NCBI GenBank assembly: GCA_017882065.1 | Contig: JADGQD010000006.1 | Location: 1-24,317 of the forward strand | DNA length: 24,317 nucleotides | Origin: Anaerolineales bacterium | Lineage (GTDB): Bacteria > Chloroflexota > Anaerolineae > Anaerolineales > Villigracilaceae | Reading direction: 5' to 3' | Shown: piece by piece, positions 7,011 through 13,701 of the stretch | Numbering within the stretch: position 1 is the stretch's first letter | Layout: every line of letters starts with the position of its first letter | The notes under the pieces: model-generated | Seen by the model: only the letters and a program-made list of their open reading frames with translations | Told to the model about the DNA's origin: nothing | Database searches by the model: none | Made by a program: the position numbers and the translations under genes

Positions 7011-7446
7011 ATTCCGCTCTCTTCTCTCGAAACCGATCTCTCTCGACACCAGTGATTATTCCGGGCGCCTGCCTCTTCGCTTTCCTCCTACCTGCCATTC
7101 CAGTTCTTTGCCACCGATTCGGTCCTTGCGCTTACCACCCAATTCAGTTTTTTCCGCCTTTCCTACTTGCCAGACGCCTCTCTCCGCGTGTACAATCATG
7201 TATATGATCGGTGCAGTCGGTAATCCAGTGCACTTGAGTGACATTCAAACCCCAAAGCGCCCGCCCCTGGTACCCTTGCGTGCGGCTTAGTTCAACTCGG
7301 TTTGATGCGGCGGCGCTTTCTTCCGCTGTTTCAACTTTCGCCCCTCCTGCCGCATCAACCCTTAATCCGTTGCACAACTTGTACCGCTAATGCACTTGGA
7401 CAATACACTTCAGAGCAATCCCTCTGCTTCATGAAAGGAGTGACCA
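7011..7446. other. Non-coding upstream region of the RraA gene
   Basis: No gene recognised. Positions about 7065-7200 are strikingly pyrimidine-rich on the + strand (runs of CCT/TTC), which creates meaningless open frames. The part nearest the RraA gene holds a 10-bp inverted repeat (7302-7311 with 7349-7358). No convincing -35/-10 pair could be placed; the RBS AAGGAG is at 7435-7440. Confidence 0.5.
7302..7358. repeat. 10-bp inverted repeat upstream of the RraA gene
   Basis: TTGATGCGGC (7302-7311) and GCCGCATCAA (7349-7358) are perfect inverted copies separated by 37 bases, ending about 88 bases before the RraA start. This could be an operator with two half-sites, an RNA stem, or a remnant of a mobile-element end; no further evidence distinguishes these. 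Confidence 0.4.
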
Positions 7447-8139
7447 GTGAAGGACAATAGGCGAGAAGCATTATTGGCTTCGTATCGTGACTTGCGAGTC
7501 TGTGATGTACGGGATGCTATGGATGCCTTGGGCTATTTCCACTACGGCTCGCTTGATTCACGTATCAGACCATTGTGGCGGACGAGAGCGTATGGCATAG
7601 CCCGCACCATCCGATACCTTCCGTTTATTGGACCGGTGCCGCGTCTGTCTCCCCAAGAGTATCGGTACGAATGGACACCCGGATACTATGAGAGCATCTG
7701 CCCATATCCTTGGCGTGAGGATATTGAAGAAGGGGACTTTGTGGTTATCGATCAGTCAGGGGTAAATGTTGGCTTGATGGGATCAGAAAACTCGCTGGCT
7801 CTGTTCAATCAGGGCGTGCGGGGCTTCGTAACAAATGGGGGCGTCCGGGACACAGGCGAGATTATCCTCGAGAAAGTGCCCTTCTGGCAGATGCATATCG
7901 CACAGACAATGGTCCAGGTACGCTTGCAGTTTGATGCGAAGAATATTCCAATTGCGGTGGGCGGTGTCCAGATTCGACCTGCCGATATGGTGATCGCAGA
8001 CGGCGACGGCATCATTGTAGTTCCGCAGGAGACTACGGAAGAAGTCGCCCACTGGGCGCATGAAGAACACGAACGCGATAAGAAAGCCCGGCGAGAACAT
8101 TATCACAAGGCTGGGCTGGAGTTTGATGAGAGTGTGTAA
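7447..8139 (+). CDS. RraA family protein (HMG aldolase/oxaloacetate decarboxylase-like)
   Basis: A 230-residue protein of the RraA/HMG-aldolase family, whose characterised members either cleave 4-hydroxy-4-methyl-2-oxoglutarate, decarboxylate oxaloacetate, or bind RNase E. Visible family blocks are CDVRDAMDALG near the N-terminus, GVRGFVTNGGVRDTGEI (about 123-139, with the Arg-Asp pair R134-D135 that binds substrate and metal), and IADGDGIIVVP (about 183-193). The start is the GTG at 7447, preceded at 7435-7440 by AAGGAG. A segment of about 25 residues (56-82) between the first strands is longer than in classical RraA. The gene stands alone in an eroded region, between two glycosidase remnants and next to an IS110 element. 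Enzymatic aldolase/decarboxylase activity on a sugar-acid product is the likelier role (inference). Confidence 0.85.
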   Translation: MKDNRREALLASYRDLRVCDVRDAMDALGYFHYGSLDSRIRPLWRTRAYGIARTIRYLPFIGPVPRLSPQEYRYEWTPGYYESICPYPWREDIEEGDFVVIDQSGVNVGLMGSENSLALFNQGVRGFVTNGGVRDTGEIILEKVPFWQMHIAQTMVQVRLQFDAKNIPIAVGGVQIRPADMVIADGDGIIVVPQETTEEVAHWAHEEHERDKKARREHYHKAGLEFDESV

Positions 8140-8147
8140 CACACTCT
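8129..8147. repeat. 9-bp palindrome over the RraA stop codon
   Basis: AGAGTGTGT (8129-8137) and ACACACTCT (8139-8147) form a perfect inverted repeat with a single base between them, spanning the TAA of the RraA gene. No T-run follows. It could act as a transcript-end hairpin or be a landing site for the nearby IS110 element; both are guesses. Confidence 0.4.
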
Positions 8148-8180
8148 GAAGTGCGGCTACCGATGCCCCCGCCAGCAGAT

Positions 8181-8193
8181 TTCGACAAGCTCA
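8181..8193 (+). repeat. 13-bp repeat copy A (TTCGACAAGCTCA)
   Basis: This 13-mer occurs again, inverted, at 9632-9644, so the two copies bracket the IS110 transposase. Similar sequences (half of an extragenic palindrome) are widespread in bacterial genomes as far as I recall. The 107 bases between the RraA stop and the transposase stop (8140-8246) hold nothing else that I recognise. Confidence 0.5.
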
Positions 8194-8246
8194 ATCCAAG
8201 TCTCGTGGTGGGGTTCGTTCTTTTCAAGAGGGGAAAGCGTTCTTCG

Positions 8247-9500
8247 CTACTCGGGCGGACGGAGTTCCGGCCTGATTGCCAGGACTTCTTCAGCAGGCGC
8301 AAGCCGCCGCGGATACCCGCCCCGCACGATACGGGTCAGATTCTGCCCAATGCCCAACCGCAGCAATCCATACTTGGCGAATTGTTGTCGGGTCATCCCC
8401 TGGCGCGCCTGCTCGCCCATGCTCCACGACCAGACCAGCATCTTGTAGGCCAGATCCTCTTCACTGGCGTGGCGATAGGGCTCACGGCCACTCAGTACGT
8501 ACCAGATCGTCACCAGCAGCTTGCGGGCGATCATCACAATCGCCTGGTTGGGATGTTTGCGACGCTTCAAAACTTCGAATTGCTTTTTCCAGTAGGGGTT
8601 GTTCCGAACCGCCCGCCAGGCCGCCTCAACCATCGCCCAGCGCAGCTCCTTGCGTCCGCACTTGGTGATCTTCTTGTCACGATGCTCTTTCCCGCTATCA
8701 TGCACTCCTGCCCCCAGGCCAGAATAGCCCACCAGCTTCTTGGGACTCTCAAAACGGGAGATATCCCCGATGGCGGCCAGCGCCGTCATGGTGATCACGA
8801 TCCCCACCCCGGGCAATTGCATTAGATAAGCCGATTGCGAGTTCCACGGCTCAGTGTTGCTCAATCGCCCAAGTTCCTGCTCAACCTCCTCTTTGTGCTT
8901 CTCGATCTGGTAGAGCATGGCCAGCTCCTGGCTCACCTGCAGGGCTTCGATCGGGCTGAACTCCTGTTGCTCCCACCAAGCACGGTTCTTCTCCGTATCC
9001 AGCCCACCTTCCGGCGGTCGAATGTTATGCCGGTGCAGCAGGCTGTGCAAGCGGTTCTGGACCATCGTGCTCATCTTGACCAGCCGCCAGCGGTACGAGA
9101 TCAAGCCGCGCAGTTCCCGCACATATACCGGCGGTACCCACACTTCCGGGACGATGTCGGCGATCAGCAGCCGCAGCAGCCGCTCCACATCCTGCTTGTC
9201 CGTCTTCACCCGCGCTTCGGCGATCTGCCGCACCGCCGCCGCATGGGCAACCACTGTACGGCTGACCAACGGTGAAACCACATCATAAATGTCCCAAACG
9301 TTGGTGGTGGCCTCCAGTACCACCGCATCCCCCTCTCGCAGATTGCCCTCCGCCCAGGTGCCAAAACGCTCCATCTCCACCCGCCGCGGCTGTATCACCC
9401 ACTCCTGCTCTCTGTTCATCCCCCCAACCATGATGTACTCCTTGTGGATGTCCAGGGCCACATAGCGCAGGATGGGTCTTGCATTTGAAGATATTTTCAT
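8247..9500 (-). CDS. IS110-family transposase (DEDD/serine recombinase)
   Basis: A 417-residue IS110-type transposase, apparently intact. The N-terminal RuvC-like DEDD domain shows Asp17 (VALDIHKE), Glu63 (VLEATTN) and Asp101/Asp104 (KTDKQD). A coiled-coil-like middle (about 190-215, rich in Glu and Gln) leads to the C-terminal transposase domain, with LPGVGIVITMTALAAIGDI and a serine, Ser269 in GVHDSGKEHR, expected to be the DNA-attacking residue. The ATG at 9498-9500 was chosen because GGAG lies six bases upstream on the - strand; a longer start at 9533 is possible but less likely. IS110 enzymes use an element-encoded bridge RNA to choose donor and target. Here the 3' side offers only about 100 bases, whereas the 5' side has a structured leader, matching the layout in which the RNA lies upstream of the transposase. 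Confidence 0.93.
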   Translation of the reverse strand: MKISSNARPILRYVALDIHKEYIMVGGMNREQEWVIQPRRVEMERFGTWAEGNLREGDAVVLEATTNVWDIYDVVSPLVSRTVVAHAAAVRQIAEARVKTDKQDVERLLRLLIADIVPEVWVPPVYVRELRGLISYRWRLVKMSTMVQNRLHSLLHRHNIRPPEGGLDTEKNRAWWEQQEFSPIEALQVSQELAMLYQIEKHKEEVEQELGRLSNTEPWNSQSAYLMQLPGVGIVITMTALAAIGDISRFESPKKLVGYSGLGAGVHDSGKEHRDKKITKCGRKELRWAMVEAAWRAVRNNPYWKKQFEVLKRRKHPNQAIVMIARKLLVTIWYVLSGREPYRHASEEDLAYKMLVWSWSMGEQARQGMTRQQFAKYGLLRLGIGQNLTRIVRGGYPRRLAPAEEVLAIRPELRPPE

Positions 9501-9520
9501 GCTACACTCCTTGTGTGAGA

Positions 9521-9804
9521 TTGACTGGGGCATGGATTTTTGGGTCAGAAGTTACACCTACCGATACGGGTTCTCCCCACTCTCCGTGGGGGTCCCAGAT
9601 TAGATATCCGCCGGGCAGCCAAATCTTGCCCTGAGCTTGTCGAAGGGAACACCACGGGCTTGTGCCTCTCACACGCTCAGCACATCCCATAGGCGCGGAC
9701 GGCTGACCCAAACGCTCCTCCCGAAGGACATCGGGATGATGTGCCCCGAGCGCGTCCCCGGCGGTCGATCACCCCGAGGATAGCACTCGCCACGCCCCAG
9801 TCAA
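9521..9804 (-). ncRNA. Structured IS110 leader, candidate bridge RNA region
   Basis: The non-coding stretch upstream of the transposase is bounded by inverted copies at 9521-9535 and 9790-9804 (core TTGACTGGGGC). They match at 14 of 15 positions, and in a transcript of the - strand (transposase sense) the odd position becomes a G-U pair, giving an unbroken 15-bp helix. The + strand transcript would have an A-C mismatch there. Inside are further hairpins: CCCCAC/GTGGGG at 9575-9591 with a 5-base loop, and one around 9727-9747 (ACATC/GATGT). Established knowledge: IS110 elements encode a bridge RNA in this position. The exact 5' and 3' ends and guide loops cannot be defined from sequence alone. 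A small non-autonomous element with 15-bp terminal repeats is the main alternative. Confidence 0.45.
9632..9644 (-). repeat. 13-bp repeat copy B, inverted to copy A
   Basis: On the - strand this reads TTCGACAAGCTCA, identical to 8181-8193 on the + strand. It lies inside the transposase leader, 132 bases upstream of the start codon. It may be an extragenic palindrome half-site that was present at the insertion site, or part of the leader RNA. Confidence 0.5.
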
Positions 9805-9828
9805 GTACATTCTAATAACACCGGCTAG

Positions 9829-10191
9829 CGGACCCCGCAAAAACAACGGGGCAGGCAGCGGCTGCGCTCGGATCTTACTCAATGGCATGCCTGTTTCAAC
9901 AAGCCGATCCTGCTCTCCGAGTTTGGTGCCGATACCATTGCGGGGATGCACGGCGATCCACCGGTCATGTTCACCGAAGAGTATCAGGTAGAATTCCTGA
10001 AAACCTACTTTGCAGAATTGGACCGCCTGGAATTCATCGTCGGCGAGCACGTCTGGAACTTTGCCGATTTTGCCACGCGGCAGGGCATCACCCGGGTCGG
10101 CGGGAATAAAAAGGGCGTGTTTACCCGCCAGCGACAGCCCAAGGCAGCCGCGTTCGTTTTGAATGAACGCTGGCGGAGTCTCAATAACTAA
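9829..10191 (+). pseudogene. Beta-glucuronidase (GH2) C-terminal remnant
   Basis: About 115 residues of the C-terminal end of a UidA-like GH2 beta-glucuronidase, lacking the N-terminal sugar-binding and immunoglobulin-like domains and most of the TIM barrel. The homologous part starts near 9844 and includes ILLSEFGADTIAGMHGDPP, where the Glu codon at 9919-9921 is the family nucleophile (E. coli UidA has ITEYGVDTLAG). It is followed by VGEHVWNFADFATRQGITR and VGGNKKGVFTRQRQPKAAAF, nearly the same as in E. coli UidA. The frame is closed upstream by TAG at 9826-9828, and no matching N-terminal half is found on the other side of the IS110 element, so a deletion or rearrangement, not just a simple insertion, removed it. 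The last codons up to TAA at 10189 are intact. Before decay, the enzyme would have fed glucuronate to the neighbouring uronate operon. Confidence 0.85.
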
Positions 10192-10298
10192 CAACGAAGA
10201 AGAATCCGGGGGGCAGGAACTCTATAGTCTACTGGCGATCTTTCCGAACCAGTGTATGAGCACTGCACGCCGTGCTGTCCGCCCAATTATCCGTATAG
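10192..10298. other. Convergent spacer between GH2 remnant and second aldolase
   Basis: A short non-coding stretch. On the - strand it is the 3' end of the uronate operon; a small GCAC-GGC-GTGC hairpin is present near 10264-10274 but no T-run follows, so no convincing terminator is seen. Confidence 0.4.
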
Positions 10299-10952
10299 TT
10301 AATTATAGGGTTTTCGATGAACATTGACGACTGCCACAAACTCAGCTGCGCGCTGGGAAATCTCGGCGAACCGGCCCTCTTTGGCCAGTAAGGGAGGGCA
10401 AAGTTCGCTCCCCGCTCCAAGCGCCACCGCCCCGCAGGAAAACCATTCCCCAATGTTCCCCAGGTTGACTCCACCGGTCGGCATTAATGGGATCTCTGGA
10501 AATGGGCCGTGCAGCGCTTTCAGGTACGCCGGGCCGGTCAGGGAACCGGGAAAGATCTTGACAATGTCCGATCCAAGCCGGTAAGCCTGCAACACTTCCG
10601 TCGGAGTTAAAGCTCCAGCCATTGTGACCAGTCCGCTCGCTACCATACATTCAACCAACTTCGGATCACAGACCGGGCTGACCAGAAACATCGCTCCTGC
10701 TCCCCGCGCGCTTTCCACCTGGCGGCACTCGGTCAGCGTTCCCATGCCCAGTAGGATTTTTTCACCGTATTTTTCGGCCAACCGCGCGACCACTTTTTCA
10801 GCGTTCGGTGTGCTGTAAGTCACTTCGATACCGTATACTCCCCCGGAGATCAACGCATCCACCATCTGGACAGTAAGATCCTCTGACGGCCCGCGGATGA
10901 CGGCCAGGACCCCCAGTTGTTTGATTCTCTCGATCACCTCTTGCTTATTCAT
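10299..10952 (-). CDS. kdgA: KDPG aldolase (second copy)
   Basis: Cleaves 2-keto-3-deoxy-6-phosphogluconate to pyruvate and glyceraldehyde 3-phosphate; last step of the uronate route encoded here. The 217-residue protein has the Schiff-base lysine Lys132 in DIVKIFPGSLTGP, Glu43 in IEVTYSTP and Arg20 in AVIRGPS. The ATG at 10952 was chosen over an in-frame GTG at 10964 because GAGAG lies just upstream and the resulting length equals that of the paralogue at 3415-4068. It follows the KDG kinase by 32 bases, the expected kinase-aldolase pairing, which makes the KDPG assignment firmer than for the first copy. Confidence 0.93.
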   Translation of the reverse strand: MNKQEVIERIKQLGVLAVIRGPSEDLTVQMVDALISGGVYGIEVTYSTPNAEKVVARLAEKYGEKILLGMGTLTECRQVESARGAGAMFLVSPVCDPKLVECMVASGLVTMAGALTPTEVLQAYRLGSDIVKIFPGSLTGPAYLKALHGPFPEIPLMPTGGVNLGNIGEWFSCGAVALGAGSELCPPLLAKEGRFAEISQRAAEFVAVVNVHRKPYN

Positions 10953-10984
10953 CCGGTCTCTCACAAAAATCCCTGAGGGTCGAA

Positions 10985-12016
10985 TCAGCGCTGTACACGC
11001 CCGGATGCATCGCCAGCCATCAGGGTTTCGACTTCAGCCATGCTGACAGCATTGAAGTCGCCAATGATGCTGTGCTTAAGGCAGGCGGCAGCAGCGGCAA
11101 AATTCAGCGCTTTTTGCGGGTCAGCCGGATATTTGCGCAAGCCATAAATGAGCCCACCCATGAACGAGTCGCCCCCACCCACGCGATCGATGATGGGAAT
11201 GATATCGTAAGTCGGGGCTGTGAAAAATTCACCTATATGCCACAGCACTCCAGACCAAGTGTTATGGCTGGCCGAAAGTGAGCCGCGCAGGGTGATGGAG
11301 ATGGTCTTGAGTGAAGGGAAGCGCTCGGCGAGTTTTTCACAGACATAGCGGTAATGACCGGATTCTACCTTGCCGGAAGTCACATCCGATTCAGGGGCTT
11401 GGATGCCAAAGACCTTTTCGGCATCTTCCTCGTTACCTAGGGCCACATCGCACATGCCCACCAGGTTGCTCATCACCTCCCCGGCGGGTTTGCCCCACTT
11501 CCACAGTTTGGCACGGTAGTTCAAGTCACAAGAGACGGTGACACCCATCTCGCGGGCAGCGAGGATGGCTTCGCGACAAACTTCGGCTGCCCCTTGCGAA
11601 ACTGCCGGGGTGATGCCCGTCCAGTGGAACCAGTCGGCCCCGGCAAAGACGGCTTTCCAGTCGATACTGCCAGGCTGGATGGTGGCGAAACTGGAACCGG
11701 CACGGTCGTAGATGATTTTGCTGGCGCGTTGGGCAGCTCCGGTTTCCAGAAAATAAATGCCGATCCGCTCGCCACCGCGGGCGATGTTACCCGTTCCAAC
11801 GCCATATCCACGCAAGCTGGCCAGACAGGCATCACCCAGATCATTTTTGGGCAGGCGGGTGACAAATTCGACATTTTCGCCATAGTTGGCGAGCGAGACA
11901 GCCACATTGGCTTCACCGCCGCCGTAGGTGGCTTCGAGCGTCCGAGCTTGCGTAAAGCGCTGGAATCCTGGCGGGACAAGGCGTAACATGATCTCACCAA
12001 AGGTAACGATTTTCAT
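10985..12016 (-). CDS. kdgK: 2-keto-3-deoxygluconate kinase (PfkB family)
   Basis: Phosphorylates 2-keto-3-deoxygluconate to KDPG with ATP. The 343-residue protein has the N-terminal substrate block GGGEANVAVSLA (32-43) and the C-terminal PfkB signature DRVGGGDSFMGGLIYGL with the catalytic base Asp283. The segment YFLETGAAQRASKIIYDRAGSSF is the usual KdgK substrate-lid region. The ATG at 12016 has GAGG a few bases upstream. It directly precedes the KDPG aldolase. Compared with many KdgK proteins (about 310 residues), it has an insertion around 205-230 (QAPESDVTSGKVESGHYRY), seen also in other sugar kinases of this branch as far as I recall. Confidence 0.93.
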   Translation of the reverse strand: MKIVTFGEIMLRLVPPGFQRFTQARTLEATYGGGEANVAVSLANYGENVEFVTRLPKNDLGDACLASLRGYGVGTGNIARGGERIGIYFLETGAAQRASKIIYDRAGSSFATIQPGSIDWKAVFAGADWFHWTGITPAVSQGAAEVCREAILAAREMGVTVSCDLNYRAKLWKWGKPAGEVMSNLVGMCDVALGNEEDAEKVFGIQAPESDVTSGKVESGHYRYVCEKLAERFPSLKTISITLRGSLSASHNTWSGVLWHIGEFFTAPTYDIIPIIDRVGGGDSFMGGLIYGLRKYPADPQKALNFAAAAACLKHSIIGDFNAVSMAEVETLMAGDASGRVQR

Positions 12017-12191
12017 CCAAATCCTCTGACATTTTTTTCACGCAAAATGAAAACTCACTCTTCAAATTCTACGCCGGGCTTCAGCAGCAGTTGATTGCCG
12101 CTGGATTCGGGCGCGGGTAAATCGGCGGCGGTCACGACAGCTTTCACGCCCCACAGCGCTTCGGCCGGGTTTGCTGGAACTCAGCGGTCTC
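12017..12191. other. 175-base gap between kdgK and the aldehyde dehydrogenase gene
   Basis: The gap is long for this operon. Most of it is an in-frame remnant (see 12055-12180); the rest (12017-12054) is the leader of the kinase gene with its ribosome-binding site. Confidence 0.5.
12055..12180 (-). pseudogene. Possible short gene remnant in the operon
   Basis: A 41-codon open stretch, bordered upstream by TGA and ending in TGA, reads PAEALWGVKAVVTAADLPAP followed by SSGNQLLLKPGVEFEE. The first part looks like protein-coding sequence and resembles the ALPGV-AVVTAADLP segment near the N-terminus of molybdenum hydroxylase large subunits. The second part fits no family I can name. It has no start codon or ribosome-binding site. 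It may be the tail of a gene lost by deletion between the aldehyde dehydrogenase and kdgK, or chance. Confidence 0.25.
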
Positions 12192-13649
12192 TCACCCGTG
12201 ACCGAGCTTGACCCAGACATTCTTCAGGCGGGTGTAGGCCAAAATCGCCTCTGGCCCGCCCTCGCGGCCGAGACCGCTCAGCTTGACACCTCCGAACGGG
12301 ACTTCGAACCCGAAGGCAGCGGAACCGTTTATCGTAACGTGCCCAACGTCCAGCTTGGAAGCCACCAAATGGGCGGTAGTCAAGTCACTGGTCCAGATCT
12401 CGGAGGAAAGCCCGAAAGAGTTGTCGTTGGCCAGGGCAACCGCCTCATCGATGCTGTCAACCGGAATGACCGTAATGACTGGGCCAAAGATCTCTTCCCT
12501 GACGATCCGCATCCCGTTGTGGCAGTCGGCAAAAACTGTCGGCGCCACGAAATAGCCCTTCTCGCCCACACCTTCCGGCCGGCCGCCTCCGGCGATCAGC
12601 CGGGCGCCCTCCTCGATACCGAGGCGAATATAATTCATGACATTGTCGTAATGTTTTTTAGACACCAGGGGGCCAAGGTCGACCCCGGGCTGGGTGGCCG
12701 GACCGGGTTTCAGGTTACGGACACGCGGGGCCAATCGTTCGAGGAAGGGTTCATAAAGATCACGCCGGACGTACCAGCGCGCCCGCTGCCCGCAGGATTG
12801 TCCGGCATTCCAGGCCATCGCGCCCACCGCGCCGCCCACCGGGCCATCCAGTTCCGATTCGTCCTTGACGAAGACCAGCGACGGGGCTTTTCCACCGAGT
12901 TCCATGGAGACCACCGGCGTAATATTGAGAGCCGCGGATTGGAGAACCGTTCGCCCCGTCGCGACCGAACCAGTGAAGATGATCCCGCGCACCCGCGGGT
13001 CTTCGGTCAGAACTTTGCCCAGCACCGTACCGGGCCCGGGGATCACGTTAAGCACCCCAGCCGGGATGCCTTCTTCTTGAAAAAGACGCGCCAAGGCAAG
13101 CGTGACGACGGAGATTTCCCGCGACGGCTTGACAACGCAGGTGTTGCCCGCGGCCAAAGCCGGCCCGACGCTCCGGCAAAATATGTCCAGGGGATAGTTC
13201 CAGGGTGCAATGTGCACCGTAACCCCCAGCGGTTCACGCAGAACATAGTCCAGTTGTCCCTGTCCGAGATCAATCGTCATCCCCGTCAGTTTATTTGCCC
13301 ACCCACCGAAGTACTCCAGATAGCGGGCCGCATCCTCCACCTCGGACGAGGCTTGATGCGGCGGTTTTCCGTGCTCTTTGCTAAAGAGCGCGGAAAGCTC
13401 CGCTGTATTTCGGCGGATAGCCGCGGCTACGGACAAAAGAAAACGGCCTCTCCGGGTCGGGCTCCAGGTGCCCCATTGGCCGGACAATGCCTTTTGGCTC
13501 GATTCCACTGCCAAATTGGCGTCATCCACTGTGCCCCAACTCACCTCGGCGAAGGCTTCTTCCGTGGCGGGGTTAATCACCGGAACCCTTTTGCCGTCTG
13601 ACCCTTCACGCCAGACTCCGTCTATAAAAAGTTGATAAGAAGTATTCAT
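12192..13649 (-). CDS. NAD(P)-dependent aldehyde dehydrogenase
   Basis: Oxidises an aldehyde to the acid. The 485-residue protein has the full catalytic set of the ALDH superfamily: Asn151 (APWNYPL), Lys174 (VKPS), Glu250 (MELGGKAP) and Cys286 (NAGQSCGQRA), plus the FTGSVATG nucleotide loop. The ATG at 13649 has GGAG about seven bases upstream. It sits between kduD and kdgK in the uronate operon. None of the textbook steps from unsaturated uronate to pyruvate needs an aldehyde dehydrogenase. It may oxidise a side-product such as lactaldehyde, glycolaldehyde or a semialdehyde, or a side-chain aldehyde of the polymer. Specific substrate not determinable. Confidence 0.92.
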   Translation of the reverse strand: MNTSYQLFIDGVWREGSDGKRVPVINPATEEAFAEVSWGTVDDANLAVESSQKALSGQWGTWSPTRRGRFLLSVAAAIRRNTAELSALFSKEHGKPPHQASSEVEDAARYLEYFGGWANKLTGMTIDLGQGQLDYVLREPLGVTVHIAPWNYPLDIFCRSVGPALAAGNTCVVKPSREISVVTLALARLFQEEGIPAGVLNVIPGPGTVLGKVLTEDPRVRGIIFTGSVATGRTVLQSAALNITPVVSMELGGKAPSLVFVKDESELDGPVGGAVGAMAWNAGQSCGQRARWYVRRDLYEPFLERLAPRVRNLKPGPATQPGVDLGPLVSKKHYDNVMNYIRLGIEEGARLIAGGGRPEGVGEKGYFVAPTVFADCHNGMRIVREEIFGPVITVIPVDSIDEAVALANDNSFGLSSEIWTSDLTTAHLVASKLDVGHVTINGSAAFGFEVPFGGVKLSGLGREGGPEAILAYTRLKNVWVKLGHG

Positions 13650-13701
13650 TAATTTTCTCCATTGGAAAAACTGAACTGATAGGAACTGACAATTGGGTAA
13701 A

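Larger units (their letters stand above)
8150..9830 (-). mobile_element. IS110-family insertion sequence (approximate limits)
   Basis: The element consists of the transposase gene, its roughly 300-base upstream non-coding end and a short downstream end. Limits are estimates: the left limit lies after the RraA stop and its palindrome (8147), the right limit before the point where beta-glucuronidase homology resumes (about 9844). A small stem CCCCG (9833-9837) with CGGGG (9847-9851) sits at that junction. IS110 elements often lack terminal inverted repeats and make no or tiny target duplications, so exact ends need comparison with an empty site. Confidence 0.6.

Noticed and set aside
7065..7200. 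Low-complexity pyrimidine-rich tract as a possible regulatory or coding region
   Set aside because: Open frames here have biased, meaningless composition and no motif; kept only as a note in the intergenic entry.
7379..7407. Possible promoter TTGTAC / AATACA for the RraA gene
   Set aside because: Spacing is right (17 bases) but the -10 box matches the consensus at only three of six positions.
8151..8825. 224-codon open frame on the + strand across the end of the IS110 transposase
   Set aside because: Shadow of the transposase; rich in Pro, Arg and His with no domain.
9769..10194. 141-codon open frame on the - strand opposite the GH2 remnant
   Set aside because: Antisense to unmistakable beta-glucuronidase sequence.
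12171..13601. Long open frame on the + strand opposite the aldehyde dehydrogenase (476 codons)
   Set aside because: It is antisense to a gene with a full set of catalytic residues; its own translation has no recognisable domain and is Arg/Pro/His-rich, typical of a shadow frame in GC-rich DNA.
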